From Ailanthus altissimus (Eukaryota; Streptophyta; Magnoliopsida; Sapindales; Simaroubaceae): a DNA stretch of 64,000 nucleotides. Numbering within the stretch: position 1 is the stretch's first letter; each line of letters opens with the position of its first letter. Below, one piece after another: positions 49,525 to 61,017 of this stretch. A program made the translations under genes and the position numbers. The notes below the pieces were generated by a model, which saw nothing but the letters and a program-made list of their open reading frames with translations, made no database searches and had not been told where the DNA came from. The stretch spans positions 15,996,001 to 16,060,000 of the forward strand of contig OX327702.1 of assembly GCA_946807835.1 (NCBI GenBank), read 5' to 3'.

Positions 49525-50261
49525 TGTATATTGTGAGAGTATTTCAAATAACAAATGTATATTGAAGGTATGATAGAGTAGGAGAATTTCAAAGAGTAAT
49601 AAGGGGAAAAAGAAAAAAATAGAGTACCTAGGACAAAGCTTGGGTACCGCAGCCCTATAGCAGAACTTGGGTGCTGCAACACCTAAATTTAAGAGTCACA
49701 GTACTGGAGCTAGAGGTGTGACCTTTGGAAGAGTCATCTAACTTTTTCAATGGTTGTGTTCTTTTGAAAAGACACTTGACTCTTCAAATGGATGTAACAC
49801 TTTGGAAGGACACCTTTCTAATCCAAAGGTTGTGACCATTTGAAGAGGCATACAACTCTTTCAAAAGTTATGACCCTTTTAAAATACACTTATCCACTTA
49901 AAAGGACATATTGATTTGAAGAGATATTGTGCCCCACAAATGCCTCCATAAATAGAGAGGCACACCTCACTATTGGATATATTAATTGATCTATTTTTCC
50001 TCTTGCATATTTTCTCTCTCTATCAATTCTCTCAAAGTTCTCTTATTGTCCTACATAATTTATAATTGGTGAGCACCATTATAAATTTAATAGTCATTGA
50101 ATCCTAGAACTATACTACTATACAAACCTATTTGCACCTTTGATCATCATCATTGTAAGGGTAAAAATAGTTTAAGAACAGTGCCTAACACGCCTTGACC
50201 ATATGGAAAAAACAAAATTGTTATGTCCATCAACACATTCTAAACTACACCAAAATCAACG
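49525..50261 (+). mobile_element. D 3' LTR
   Basis: TGTATATTGTGAGAG at 49525 to about 50261 (ATCAACG, from CCAACA), 737 bp, preceded by a PPT. It preserves the empty target site of A3 at about 49886-49899. It contains an 18-mer TGGGTGCTGCAACACCTA at 49668-49685. Confidence 0.85.
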
Positions 50262-51718
50262 ACCTAAACTCTCAATTTTTATTTGTATTGAAGTCAATAC
50301 ATAATTATGTCCAAATGATTGATGTTATTCTTTCCTTTTTATTCTCACTACCTTTCATAAAGAAAAGAAAAGGGAGAACTAAAGAATTGTCTTTTGGGCA
50401 CATCATATGACCATGCGCAATCACCTAGAAAGCTTTCAACTGGATTTTTAATACAAAATTACAACCATTAACGAGTTGGTACATGCTAATAATGCTTTAC
50501 TCGTAATACCCTAGAAGTATTATCTTTTATTTAGAAGATTTGGCCCTCGTATGTATGTAAAATGTAAATGACCTAGTTGAATTCAACACGTATTGATTTT
50601 TCTATAGCCAAATTTATAAGAATAAAGAAAAAAAATGAAAACATCTAGTTTAATATAGATATAATACATTAAAAACTTGGGGATCTTATTGAATTATCAA
50701 AAGCTTATTTTATATTAAAAACTATACAATAAAAAAATTATATAGCCCAACAATGTCATTCTTGTAAATTATTAAATAAGTATTATAGATAGGATTATTT
50801 GTGATTTAAATGCAATAAAGCTATTTCTTTATTTTATCGAAAAATTTATAAGGTAATATATGATCTTCCTATATATAATTAGTTAGGCCTCTTTTAGATT
50901 ATTATAATGGCAGGATTACTATTAGGGTTCGGGCCGTTTAGGTTTTTAAAAAATTATTGAAAGAGATTTGATTCATTTTGTGTCTAAAGTTATAAGCTCT
51001 ACTTTAACAGATTCACTATCATTTTGATTTCGATAATTTATTTTTTTTTAAAAAAATTTGAAGGAATGCATAATTATAAGAGGAAAAGTGATGGTACATA
51101 ATATCCTTTCACAAAGAGGATGGATTATAAGGTGAGGATTAAAAAACAAAAAAGGATTTGAATGGAGTAATAGTAACTCGATAGCTACAAATACCGTAAG
51201 AGCTACAGTAACATAACAATAACAGAGATGATACAAGAAGTTAGAGTAATTGTTACAAAGTTGAACAATAGCAATAGACCATAAGGAAGAGACAAAAACA
51301 ACAACAATAGAACAATAAAGAAAGAACAAGAATAGACATAAACAACAATGTCAAAAACAATGAAATAAAATAGCCAAGGCATGTAAAATTTATGTTGTTC
51401 TTAAATAACCATATTCTATCCCTCTAGGAAATTTTCAAGTGCAAACAAGATAGATTACAGTTTAATTTTTGGTACACAATGATAATTTTTATTACAAAGT
51501 TACACTCCCAAATACTTTTGTATTAGAACAATAAAACAAAGGTGAATTTAAATAGAGATGGATTACTATACTAAAAAAACTAGATTTTGAAACTCCAAAA
51601 AAAATATTTGGGTATAAACAAGATGGATTATAGTCTGATTTTTAGGATACAATGAAAATTTCTACTACAAGAATGTACTTCCAATGCAATAGGATAGAAC
51701 AATAAAGGGAAATATATT
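50262..51718. other. AT-rich stretch without recognisable gene
   Basis: No protein family, LTR or TIR was recognised. A GGGCCGTTTAGG motif at about 50934 resembles some DNA-transposon ends but no partner end was found. A diverged two-copy duplication lies at 51430-51560 and 51600-51717 (aacaagat.gattA.agt..gattttt; agaacaataaa). An apparent 93-codon minus-strand frame (51048-51329) is hydrophobic low-complexity and unlikely to be real. Confidence 0.4.
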
Positions 51719-52290
51719 TGTATTTAAGAGTGTATTTAATTAAAAATGTAAAATCAAGCATTAAAGTAGAGAGAAAAAGTCGAGAAAGAGTCGAAAAGAG
51801 AAAGGAGATGTAGGCTTGGGCGCCGCGGTGCCCAGTCGGGCTACATGGGTAAGTCTAGGCGTCGCAATGCCCAGACTTGGAGAGGTGACTCTTTGAAGAG
51901 TTATTTACCCCTTCCAATAGGTATGGAATTTTCAAGAGTTGTTGTGTCTTTTCAGAGAGACATATTAGCTCTATAAATACTATAGACACACCTCATCTAA
52001 AATGATTAACTTCTATTCTTTATCTTAGATTAGTTTTTTCTCTTCTTATCAACTTCTATCAAAGTATCGCTTGTTGTCCAAGGAAGTTGTATTTATAGTA
52101 CACTTTTACTACTTTTATTTGTCATTGAATCTTGTAACTATCCTACCACTCTAACCTTATTATACCTTGATAATTTATCATTATAGAGGTAGAAATAGTT
52201 TAAGAATAGTGCCTAGCACACCTTGACATCTATAGTTCACTTGTTTTATCTTTGTTTTATACATCCCACATATAACAATTTTTTCCAACA
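51719..52290 (+). mobile_element. I: copia LTR related to D
   Basis: TGTATTTAAGAG at 51719 to TTCCAACA at 52290, 572 bp. It aligns with D LTRs in order (tctataaatactatagacaca; ttgtcattgaatc; tagaaatagtttaagaatagtgcctagcaca). It carries a near-perfect 18-bp palindrome at 51817-51834 and a decayed one at about 51851. Gag coding starts right after the LTR end with no PBS. Confidence 0.75.
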
Positions 52291-52985
52291 ACCTTAAACT
52301 GTACTTACATATATTATCTAATGAACTATATGATGTATATACCACATATAAAGATGCATATGAGATTTGGGTACAACTTAAAAAAAAAGTATGTTATAGA
52401 AGATGCTAGTGCCCAAAAGTATGTAATAACAAAATTTCTAGACTTTAAAATGTCTGAGAAAAAAGAGGTTACAACACAGATTCATGATTTTTCACCTCTA
52501 ATTAATGACTTGAAAATTAAAAATATTGTCTCCCAGAACTTTTTGTGGTAGGTTGCTTAATTAAAAAATTGCCTAAATATTGGAATGATTATAAGAAAAG
52601 CAATAAGTACAAAAGGAAAAACTTAACGTTGGGAGATTATATTATGCATATAAGAATAGAAAAAGAATCGCCAATGAAAGAACCTAGAAAATGCCAAAGA
52701 ATTAGTTTCTAAGGCTAATTTGGTTGAGGGTTGACATTATTATAAGAAACATAAAGATTCCACCTTACCTTAAGAAAAATAAAGCCTCATTTAAAAAGAA
52801 AGATTAATGTTATGCTTGTAGAAAGGGCAGTCATTTTGCATATTAGTGTAAGTATAGAAACAAGAAGGGAAATAACAAAACTCTTAACGCCAATTTAGTT
52901 GAGGAAGATGATGTTATTACTACAGTTGTTGTTTTCCAAGTAAACATGGTTGCAATTGGCAACAAATAGTGGGTAATTGACCCTA
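52291..52985 (+). pseudogene. I copia gag (UBN2 type), broken
   Basis: Landmarks in order: YILSNELYDVY, YEIWVQLKKK, a frameshift in the following A-run, then EDASAQKYVITKFLDFKMSE, LPKYWNDYKKSNKYKRK (52570-52620), and a CCHC zinc knuckle CYACRKGSHFAY-stop-C (52808-52849) with spacing C-x2-C-x4-H-x4-C. The LDFKM and LP..W..YK patterns are typical of plant copia gag (retrotran_gag_2). The sequence stops near VIDP (about 52985), where protease would begin. The gag N-terminus is absent. Confidence 0.85.
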
Positions 52986-53360
52986 GAGGAGAAGGAAAAG
53001 GTATAATAGCAAGATGAAGTGCAACTATATAGAACACTAATACCTTTTCCTTAAAGCCTACAGAGGCATAAAACATGTGGAAAAATAGAAAACAGCAGTA
53101 AAGAAGTGCATAAACAAAATTTGGGCAACAAAAAAGTGCAAAAACTGCTATGCAAGTGTAGAAAAATTCTAAAGTGAAGAAAAGTGAAAACTCAACAAAA
53201 AATACTAATAGCAACATGCAGAATCAGCCCATGCAATCTTTCACTTTGCTTTCACCATTCTCTTAGAGGCTGCAAAACAAGATGCTGGATAAGTAGTTTT
53301 CCAAACTACTTATCAATGCAAAATAATCAGCCCATGAAATCTTTAAGAAATTACATATTA

Positions 53361-53915
53361 ATCTTCCTTTGGAAAATATGCTTGAATAGATGCCTAGCTA
53401 CATCAATTTTATAAAAATGATACTTTCGAAGAAGAAGAGACTAGAGGATTATGATACCGTAGCATTAACAGATGAGTGTAGCGTCCTCCTTCAGAAGAAG
53501 TTACCTCTTAAGCTCAAAGATCCAGGGAGCTTTACTGTATTGTGCTCCATTGGAAATTATGATCTTGGAAAAGCACTACACGATTTAGAAGCGAGCATAA
53601 ATCTTATGCTCTTTTCAATCTACAACAAATTAGGTTTGAGAGAAGTAAAGCTTATCAATGTCACACTTCAACTTGCTGGTTGATCTCTCAAATTCATAGA
53701 GGATGTGCTAGTAAAGATAGATAAGGTTATCTTCCTTGCGAATTTTGTCATTCTGGATATGGAAGAAGACAAGGAGATTCTCATCATCCTTACAAGACCT
53801 TTTCTAGCCACTAGATATACTATCATAGATGTGTAAGAAAGAGAGTTGACTATGAGGGTGCAAGATGACACAGTCATATTTAAAGTCTTTCGCATAGATG
53901 TGGTGCATCCTAATC
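53361..53915 (+). pseudogene. J Athila-type aspartic protease (broken)
   Basis: It encodes MPSYINFIKMILSKKKRLED, TVALTDECSVLLQKKLPLKL, KDPGSFTVLCSIGN, the active-site loop DLEASINLM (53582 on), VTLQLAG, EDVLVKIDKVIF, ANFVILDMEED, LTRPFLAT and ELTMRVQDD. These match, in order, the conserved gag-protease junction and protease of plant Athila elements. The catalytic D-L-G-A-S appears as D-L-E-A-S, so the essential Gly is lost. A stop stands before MPSY (53388-53390), another at 53682, and one follows IIDV near 53834. Upstream gag is not clearly recognisable. Confidence 0.88.
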
Positions 53916-54340
53916 AGCAAATTAGGCAACTCAAAGATATGGAAGCCAAAAGAGAGGAAAGGTAGCAAGATCATATACAAAGATGCCTCTACCATCGCCT
54001 TTGATCCATCATAAGGATAGAAAGAGCCACGTCAAACCGATGATATTAAATCAAGCGCTTCTTGAAAGGCGACCTAAGTATTTTTTATTTTTATGTTTGC
54101 ATAGTTTTAATTTTATTTACTTTAGTTTCATTTCTTATTAGAAATAAAACAGCAAGTCAGGCATGCAAGGAAGCAGCATAAGCATTTGCAAGCATTAAGA
54201 AAGAAGGAAAATTGCAGTCACATTCATCAGGACACAAAGTTACAAAGTTTAAACTTCAATTACCAAGGCAGATTCTTACTCTAAAATTTTATTTTTCAAC
54301 ATTATGGACAATGCCCAATTTAAGTTTGAGGGTGGGAAGT

Positions 54341-55723
54341 TGATGCGATATTTGCTATATCTTAAATTAAGTGCAAGTATACACTATCGTATGCAATTAA
54401 TAAAGGGACTAAATAAGTCGGATGTCGAACCCACAGGGATAATTTCTTCTTTTTAACCAATTACTAAAATGATATCTTCCTAATAATTATTCAGATAAAT
54501 AAAAATCTAAGAATGAATGTAGAAAATATAAAGGCTAAAGCACAATGCAATATAGAGAAAACCTAGGATTAATACTATCCCTCAATATACTTTCTAATGA
54601 TTAATCTTCTAATATTTAACTCATTTACTCTTTGTTATTGATCAAAACACTAATGTATTCACAAGCCTCTTCCAAGGTCATGCAAGTATACCTTAATTTA
54701 CCAAATACCTATATTCCTAAGGTACTTGTAATAAATTAAGATTTATTAAGATTAGGCTTATTGATCATACATGCCAATTAGTTATATTCCTATCCTAAGT
54801 TGAAACTTGCATATGCAACATTGAATGTTACTCTATAATCATACATCAAATTACCTATGTCTAAATATTATGATTCCTCTTCTGCGTTTATCAATAATAT
54901 TACCAACTCATTCACCATATATTGGCCAGATATATTGAAGCATTCAGATCAAGTAATTTAAATATCAAAGAACTAAGTTTATTAAATATTCAAAAGATAT
55001 GGCAATTAAGCACACATATTGAGTTCAAGTATTAACCCTATAAAATAAGTTTAGCTCATGGCTACAAGAGAACAACAGTAAAGATAATAATAAATCATGA
55101 TACAATCAATAGCAAATCAATATAGACGTCGAATTGCTCTTAATTGCACTGCCTAAGATATTCTTGATGCCGAAGAACGCCTTGAATCTCTCTCTAAAGT
55201 TACTTCAATTCAAATCTTATTGCTCTCCAAGACTCATACGCTGTATTCTTGGTGTTCTTGAATGTGTCTTGGGTTGCTCTTGGATGATTCTTAAAGGTTG
55301 GGAACTAGTGGCTTTTTATAGGGATTGATATGAATTTGAAAATCTCAATTCTCGTCGGACTAGAACTCGCGCTACTGTTGGGGCGCTATGTAGTTGTCAC
55401 TGGGGAGACGCGTGAAAAAAGCTTTACCGCTGGAGCGGTGGGATGATGGCGCTGGGGCGCTGTCCTATCACTGGTGCGGTGACTATTTAGCGCTGGGGCG
55501 CCAGATGTGACTTAAACAGGTTTGTTTTTCTTATTTCAATTACTGTTACAAAGCTGGGGCGATAATCTTCGTGGCACTGGGGCGCAGGACACATACTTTG
55601 AAAATTTTCGTTCAAGTCCCTATAAATAACAATAATACACATAAATAACCATCTATTCTCATAAAACCATAAAATATCAATAATAAAAACATGAGAAAAT
55701 ATATGACAAATTTGCCCTTATCA
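54341..55723 (-). mobile_element. C3: solo Athila-type LTR nested in J
   Basis: TGATGCGATATT (54341) to GCCCTTATCA (55723), 1383 bp, with the perfect duplication GAAGT (54336-54340 and 55724-55728). It could be mistaken for J's own 3' LTR because it follows GAGGGTGGGAAGT. The TSD, the antisense orientation and the continuation of J sequence up to the real LTR at 57063 argue against that. Hairpins near 55400-55505 are partly mutated. Confidence 0.93.
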
Positions 55724-57046
55724 GAAGTATATAACTTGTGTTTATTTTGCTACTTAAATTGATTGGTTGTCTTGTGTGTTAATTTTTTTTTTAGTTTATT
55801 AGTTTTGGTTTAGATGATGATCTTTAGTCCATGATAAGAAATAAAATATTGGTTGAATTTTCTTTACAAGTCAATTGGAAACAATAGATACTTGAGATAA
55901 TTCTTATATCAAGAATCTTGATCTAATTTCAACTTTATTTTTAATTACTTATATTTGATCATATTGAATTAAGCTTGTATTAGTTGTTTTTTTTTTTTTT
56001 TTGCTTAGAAATACACTTGCTTAAATAGTACATCACAGTCTCGAAGACCAATACTCTAGAACTTGCTTGATTACTATTTGAGATAAAATCTTTGGAAACA
56101 CATGAATAGGGAAATGACTTTAGGCCATCTTTAAACCGTTTGAATCTTTTCTAGCCTACCTTAGATATACATTTATCCCTAGTTACCTATTTTAAGCATA
56201 AATACCCATTTGTTTTTTCTATTTAACCACATTACAAGACTTTAAGCTTATTTATCCTAAATAGACTCGTAACACCATAAACCTTATCTTTACTTAGAAG
56301 TATTCTTAAAAGGAAAAAGGTTGTGGATGTGTGAGAAAAGGATACTAAAGCGAAAAGCAATTAAGTCTTGAAGGTACTTATCAATCTAAGTTTGGAGATA
56401 TCCATAATAATAATAATAATAAGTCTTTAAATTCACAATAACCTCAGCTTAAGAAAAATAAGAAAGTTTTTGAACAAAGAGTGATTAAAAGAAAGTAAAA
56501 GTATCATAAGTTTAGGGGAGGAGATAAATCAAAGGAAAATGAATTAAAAAGTTTCTAGGTAAAATTTAAGTGTTCATGGTGTGATTTGAGCTTCATATAT
56601 ATCTTTATATCCTACCTTAAACCTAGACTTAAATTACAAGCTAATTAAAGTCTTAAATAAATCCCTAAACACGTGTCTTTCTACATTAGTGGAGAGTAGT
56701 ATGAAAAGTAAGTTTATGGTAGTTTTATTATAGATTGAAATATGTCGAGACATCATTTTTTGGTTCTATTTTAAGTTATTGAGTAACTTTAAGTTCCATT
56801 TGACTATTTACTTGCGTATTGTACACATAAAGGAGAATGAAGAACATGAGGAGTGGTATGATGATTTATTGAGAGTTGTCTATTAATTTATGAAAAGACT
56901 TGTGACATTTCAACAGCCATTGAGACAAAGAATATGATCATTTACTCAATCTAGCTTATTTTTAGTTTTGATTTTTTTATTTTATTTAGAGTCAATAATA
57001 AATTGTGAGTGCTTGTTTTTATTTTACTTGAGGACGAACAAAGTCT
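55724..57046 (+). other. J non-coding 3' region
   Basis: AT-rich with homopolymer T (55986-56002) and an ATA microsatellite (56405-56420). No open frame of note and no env-like coding was recognised. It ends with cttgaggacgaacaaagtc, the conserved pre-LTR sequence of Athila/Tat elements. Confidence 0.55.
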
Positions 57047-57062
57047 TAAGTTTGTAGGTATT

Positions 57063-58430
57063 TGATAAAGGATTATATGTACTATTATTTCCATTATTCT
57101 AGACATAATTTTTTCTCTAAATCAATAATAATTGGCTATTTATTTATATTTTTTGTTCATATATATGTTTACTAAATAAGGCTTGAAGATTCAGGATAAA
57201 ACGGATGTGAAACGGACTCAAAATGACAAACTGACAGCACATGGTTGGGCATCACAGTGTCCAGTCCAAGGAGTTTAGTGCTGTATCACCCACCACTAGT
57301 GCCGCAGCACCCAGACAACTTACAAAGGCGGCCATTTTCCAGGCTTGAGTGTTACGATGCCCGTGCAACAAATAAAATCCCCTATTTTGAGTCCTATTTT
57401 GACTTAGATTTGAAGCCCCTCGACTCTAAGGTTATGAAGACCTATAAAAACACTCTTTTCAGAGCTAAAACATAGAGAATATCTGAGGCAAACCTAGGGA
57501 AAACATAAATACACCAATTACAAGAGATCAAAAGAAGAATTTGAAGACTTAAGATCAAGACTTGAACATCACTCAAGAGAAAGAGAAGCTATCCATGGTG
57601 TCTCTATGTCTAGGTTCTTTATGATCTTGTTCATGGTTTTACATTTATTACTTTAACACTCTTGGATGAATGATGAACTAAACGCATTTTATCTAAGGTT
57701 AGGCTATTGACCTTAATATGTAGTTAGATTTTATTGATTCTTAGTTTATAAACTTAACACATTAAATTGATTTATTCTATCTTGTGTTTAATGCTTTCAC
57801 TATATTTGGCCAATATTTTGAATGATCAAGGAACCCTAATGAACTTAAAAGAGGAATTTATGTGTTTAGCTTAAGATAGTTTGGTGCATGATCATAGGGT
57901 GACAGTTATGAGTTCCATGTAGGTTAAAAATATACCTAGATAGAATGTATAGTATTATTTAGACATGTTCTTAATGAATTAAATTCTATTAAGATTATCG
58001 TAGATATATAGATAATTGTTAGGGTATAATATAATCACTCGATCATCAACAGAGGCTTGTGATAAGATTAAAGTTTAGGCAACAATTGTTATTAAGAGAT
58101 TAACTAAGAGAATAATAAGTCCAATGAAGTATTAGAAGATAAGTCGAAACCCTAGATTTCTTTTAATTAGTGAATTCAACCCTTGATTGTTTTTTTTATA
58201 AAAATTAGATTTATTTTGATAGAAGTAGATTAATTAGATAACTTTTCTCTTTTGATTCATCTAGATAAAAGTTCAATAAGATTAGCTTTAGTAATTGATT
58301 GAAAAAAGTAATAAGTCTATTTGGGAATGATAACTAGACTTCAATCCTATATTACTTGATACGATAGCATGCACTTACATTTGACTATTATTGTATAAAT
58401 TAGAAGTAAGTTAATAAAAAACTTTTTACA
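57063..58430 (+). mobile_element. J 3' LTR
   Basis: It starts TGATAAAGGATTATATG after a PPT-like sequence. The first 120 bp align with the reverse complement of the C LTR end (ggctatttat). The last part (acttgatacgatagcatgcacttac, near 58350-58375) aligns with the reverse complement of the C LTR start. It contains an 18-mer relic TGGGCATCACAGTGTCCA (57246-57263) and more GC-rich units to 57370. The exact right end is uncertain (58380-58440). This LTR fixes the sense strand of family C as minus. Confidence 0.7.
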
Positions 58431-58513
58431 TTTTCATATGTTTCAAGTAATACATTAGATTCATGAGGTTCTTATTAGAGGGTTATATTTTTAAGTTATG
58501 AATGCATTACAAA

Positions 58514-58988
58514 ACAGTGAGCACATATCTAAAGTTATATAATGGTTGGCACGAGGACTAAGCCTAAATGTAATAAGATATGCAGGGTATCAAATAAAAG
58601 CTACACCTTTTATATATCACATCGAGGTGAAAATAGTATAATGCAAAATAGTGGTGTTAGTATGGTGGCAACAACAATGCAAGTTGCTAGTGCTAAGGAT
58701 ATAAATCTAGTAATTATGGAGATATCTTATTATAGCTTTATAGATGCAACATGGGACTTAGACTACCATATATTCAAGGTCTTCGTTTTCAAGTGTGATT
58801 GCTTTGATAGTGGATGTGGTGTTAAATTTGATAAATATAGGTTCATAATTGTTGATCTTGTTAGGGTAGGTCATAGATCTAATACATTTATATTGGCTTC
58901 ACAAGCCAAACAAGTTTTTATGTGGCAGATTAGAAAAGTGTCAAAGATTCAATTATTTGTTTTAGGCTTAAAAGGGATAATAAAATAA
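58514..58988 (+). pseudogene. CACTA transposon DUF4216-like domain (frameshifted)
   Basis: An open frame 58542-58988 encodes SYTFYISHRGENSIMQNSGV, TTMQVASAKDINLVIMEISY, the core D.DYHIFKVFVFKCDCFDSGCG, VKFDKYRFIIVDLVRVGHRS and FILASQAKQVF. The FKCD, VDL..GH.S and FILASQAKQVFY patterns are typical of the DUF4216 domain in plant En/Spm proteins. The preceding part, EHISKVI-stop-WLARGLSLNVIRYAGYQI, is in another frame, so an indel lies near 58600. The residue after KQVF is also changed. The role of DUF4216 is unknown; it accompanies TNP2 transposase. Not functional. Confidence 0.82.
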
Positions 58989-59509
58989 AATCAAGTCCAA
59001 ATGTAGAGGATTCAACCATTGGTCATATTTGAAACTTATGGAGGCCAAAGACTATATAATGTGGAAGATGAAACCACTCCAATTTATATAATGACAAATT
59101 TTGAATACATATTAGCAACCAAGTAGATATAAAATTACAAGTAAGTATCTGGGTAATTTATATTATTTTTAAATTTTCATGATGACATAACATATTTTTA
59201 TGTATTTTCATATATATTGAATGCAAACAATTAATGAATACTTGTATTTTTGTGTATGTTAATACATTTATTTTGTACCTTATGCTCTTATTGAATGAGT
59301 TAGTTGCAATATGTAATAAAAAATTCTACATTTATGCTTTCTGACTTTATTGATTAATTCTCTTATATTGACATGATGAAAACAATAATGTTAATGGAAG
59401 CATGAGCAATAATGTGTATGGTAGTTCAATAGATATGAGTGGTAGACACACTTGGGGCATGACAAAAAAAGCCAATTCTCAAAATTACCAAACATGGCAG
59501 CAAAATTGT

Positions 59510-59655
59510 GGTAAGATATAATAAATTTAGGGTGCCGAAAAGAGATGAGGGTATTCAATTTACCACAGCCATCAGTGTGATAGTTCGACAATATATTCCC
59601 ATTGTGTATAATGATTGGAGAAAGGTACCATCTCAATTGAAGGAGTCCCTATGAA
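59510..59655 (+). pseudogene. CACTA-associated conserved segment (exon relic)
   Basis: It encodes KFRVPKRDEGIQFTTAISVI followed by VRQYIPIVYNDWRKVPSQLK and ES. The pattern 'R..P......W..VP..LK..I/LW' is common in plant transposon proteins of the Transposase_24/En-Spm class and normally follows the DUF4216 region after an intron. A stop follows ESL. The preceding 59000-59500 is AT-rich and intron-like. Confidence 0.7.
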
Positions 59656-60930
59656 ACTGAACATAGGTAAAGCTTCTTTTACTAAGAATTATTACTTAAC
59701 AGTGGTTTTGTTTTATTTTTACTAGGCATCCATAAAGTTATGCAATTATTTCATTTTTGGAAGAAAAGAATTGTCTTATATTCCTCCACTTTGTTGCTTC
59801 ATTTTATTTGTAAGAAAATGTGCAATTATATTTCATCATTAGAAGGTACATTATATGGTGCCACTGTCAAACAAGTTCTATTTGTGTTATCTACCTTGGT
59901 TTTGTAATTTAAATTAGTGATAATAAGTCTTTAACAAGTTCCTGTCATATTGTTTCTGTAATTTGCATAGCATTGACATATGTAATGTTTAATAGTCTCA
60001 TTTTGAGGTCGATTGTCATAGCAAGAAGTAAGTTTAACATTCTATGAGGGTGGCCCATCTGACGTTTAGATATTGTTTGATGTTTAACTGTTAGAAATAT
60101 TATGCGTCGGGTGTAAGTGTGTATATGACAATTTTAATTTTAATTTATTTGCATGTCTCACATACAAATTAATGCATCAAAAAGAAAATCTAATTTCCTA
60201 TGGCAATATACACATATTGAATTTAAGTCTCATTGCACTAATGAGATTAGAGATTACCCTTGAAGATAATTCAGGGTATTTTCTATTACTAGAGTTCACT
60301 CTGAAGTAATCCCGCAAGTAATTCTAGTATGTAATATCCGATGGGATTGTGGAGTTAGAATGGTAGCATTTAATTTCTTGCAAGAATGATACTAAAGCAA
60401 CTACTTCATTTTCTCTTGTCTCTCAGCCTAAAGAAAGAAAAACTTTTTTCTTTCTTTATTCCTATTAGTTAGTATAAATGAAGCAAAGGACATCCACACC
60501 CTAAAAGTATTATTTAATATCTAATTATACCCCTATAGTTTTAATATTACCCATTTATACCTCTAACACAAGGGTATTACAGTAAATTCATATAGTGCCA
60601 CCATAAACATAATCCCGCTATTGCTTATCAACCGGAACCGGTGGATACTATTCTATAGGGGGACAGTCACTATTCATATAAATAATTCCATATGTGAACA
60701 GTGCGGGGCATTCACTATGAATAGTATCTTTGTTGTAAACATTGTTCATGTATAGTACTATTCATGTGGACAGTGTAGTGCGCACGCTATTTAGTGAAAT
60801 TCTATAAAAAAATCATTGTCACTTTTCTCGTAGCAGCAAGTTTTGCTTGTAAGGCCTTTTCACAATGGGCTGCAATTGCATTGCAGTGGAGAGCTTATGT
60901 AAGCGCAGCCCAGGAAGGGCTATAAGGTGT

Positions 60931-61017
60931 TGCATTATAACCACTCAAAAAGTATACTATAACGACTCAAAAATGCTACACATTATAACCACTCAAAAAG
61001 TATACTATAAGGTGTTG
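60931..61017. repeat. Short direct duplication in B7
   Basis: The unit cattataaccactcaaaaa gtatactata occurs at about 60933 and again at about 60979. The 12-mer aaggtgttgcat occurs at 60924 and at about 61011 on the outer sides. A partial third copy (ctcaaaaatg) lies between the two units. Likely a local slippage or repair duplication. Confidence 0.7.

Larger units (their letters stand above)
23209..50261 (+). mobile_element. D: copia element split by ~21 kb of B' insertion
   Basis: Composite call: 5' LTR 23209-26743 (with A3 inside), RT fragment 26748-27196, interruption 27197-48505, RNase H 48506-49050, 3' untranslated region to 49524, and 3' LTR 49525-50261. The two LTRs are clearly homologous once A3 is removed (about 764 and 737 bp). 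A PPT-like GGGGGATGGT precedes the 3' LTR. Gag, protease, integrase and the N-terminal half of RT are missing: the 5' LTR end is joined directly to RT. No matching target duplication was found (TATGT left; cctaa right). Confidence 0.8.
52986..58430 (+). mobile_element. J: Athila-type deletion derivative with nested C3
   Basis: Composite call: unassigned 5' part (52986-53360), protease (53361-53915), then directly the pre-3' region with AAATCAAGCGCTTCTTG (54049-54065) and TTTAAGTTTGAGGGTGGGAA (54319-54338), both hallmarks of the Athila region downstream of pol. The solo LTR C3 follows. Then come a long untranslated region (55724-57046), cttgaggacgaacaaag (57028-57044), a PPT-like TAAGTTTGTAGGTATT and the 3' LTR at 57063. 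Reverse transcriptase, RNase H and integrase are missing between protease and the 3' region. The 5' LTR was not found. Confidence 0.75.

Noticed and set aside
23204..50266. A 5-bp duplication for D
   Set aside because: TATGT on the left does not match the right flank (cctaa); one end may be mis-set by a base or two, or mutated.
51048..51329. 93-codon hydrophobic minus-strand frame
   Set aside because: Composition follows AT-rich, CAA-rich sequence; no homologous pattern or promoter context.
52843..53217. 124-codon minus-strand frame
   Set aside because: It overlaps the + strand copia gag zinc knuckle and its end; an antisense shadow.
54341..55723. Reading C3 as the 3' LTR of J
   Set aside because: It follows a PPT-like sequence, but it is antisense, has a perfect GAAGT duplication, and J continues to a proper LTR at 57063.
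56405..56420. ATA microsatellite as a regulatory element
   Set aside because: Short simple repeat in AT-rich non-coding DNA; nothing suggests function.
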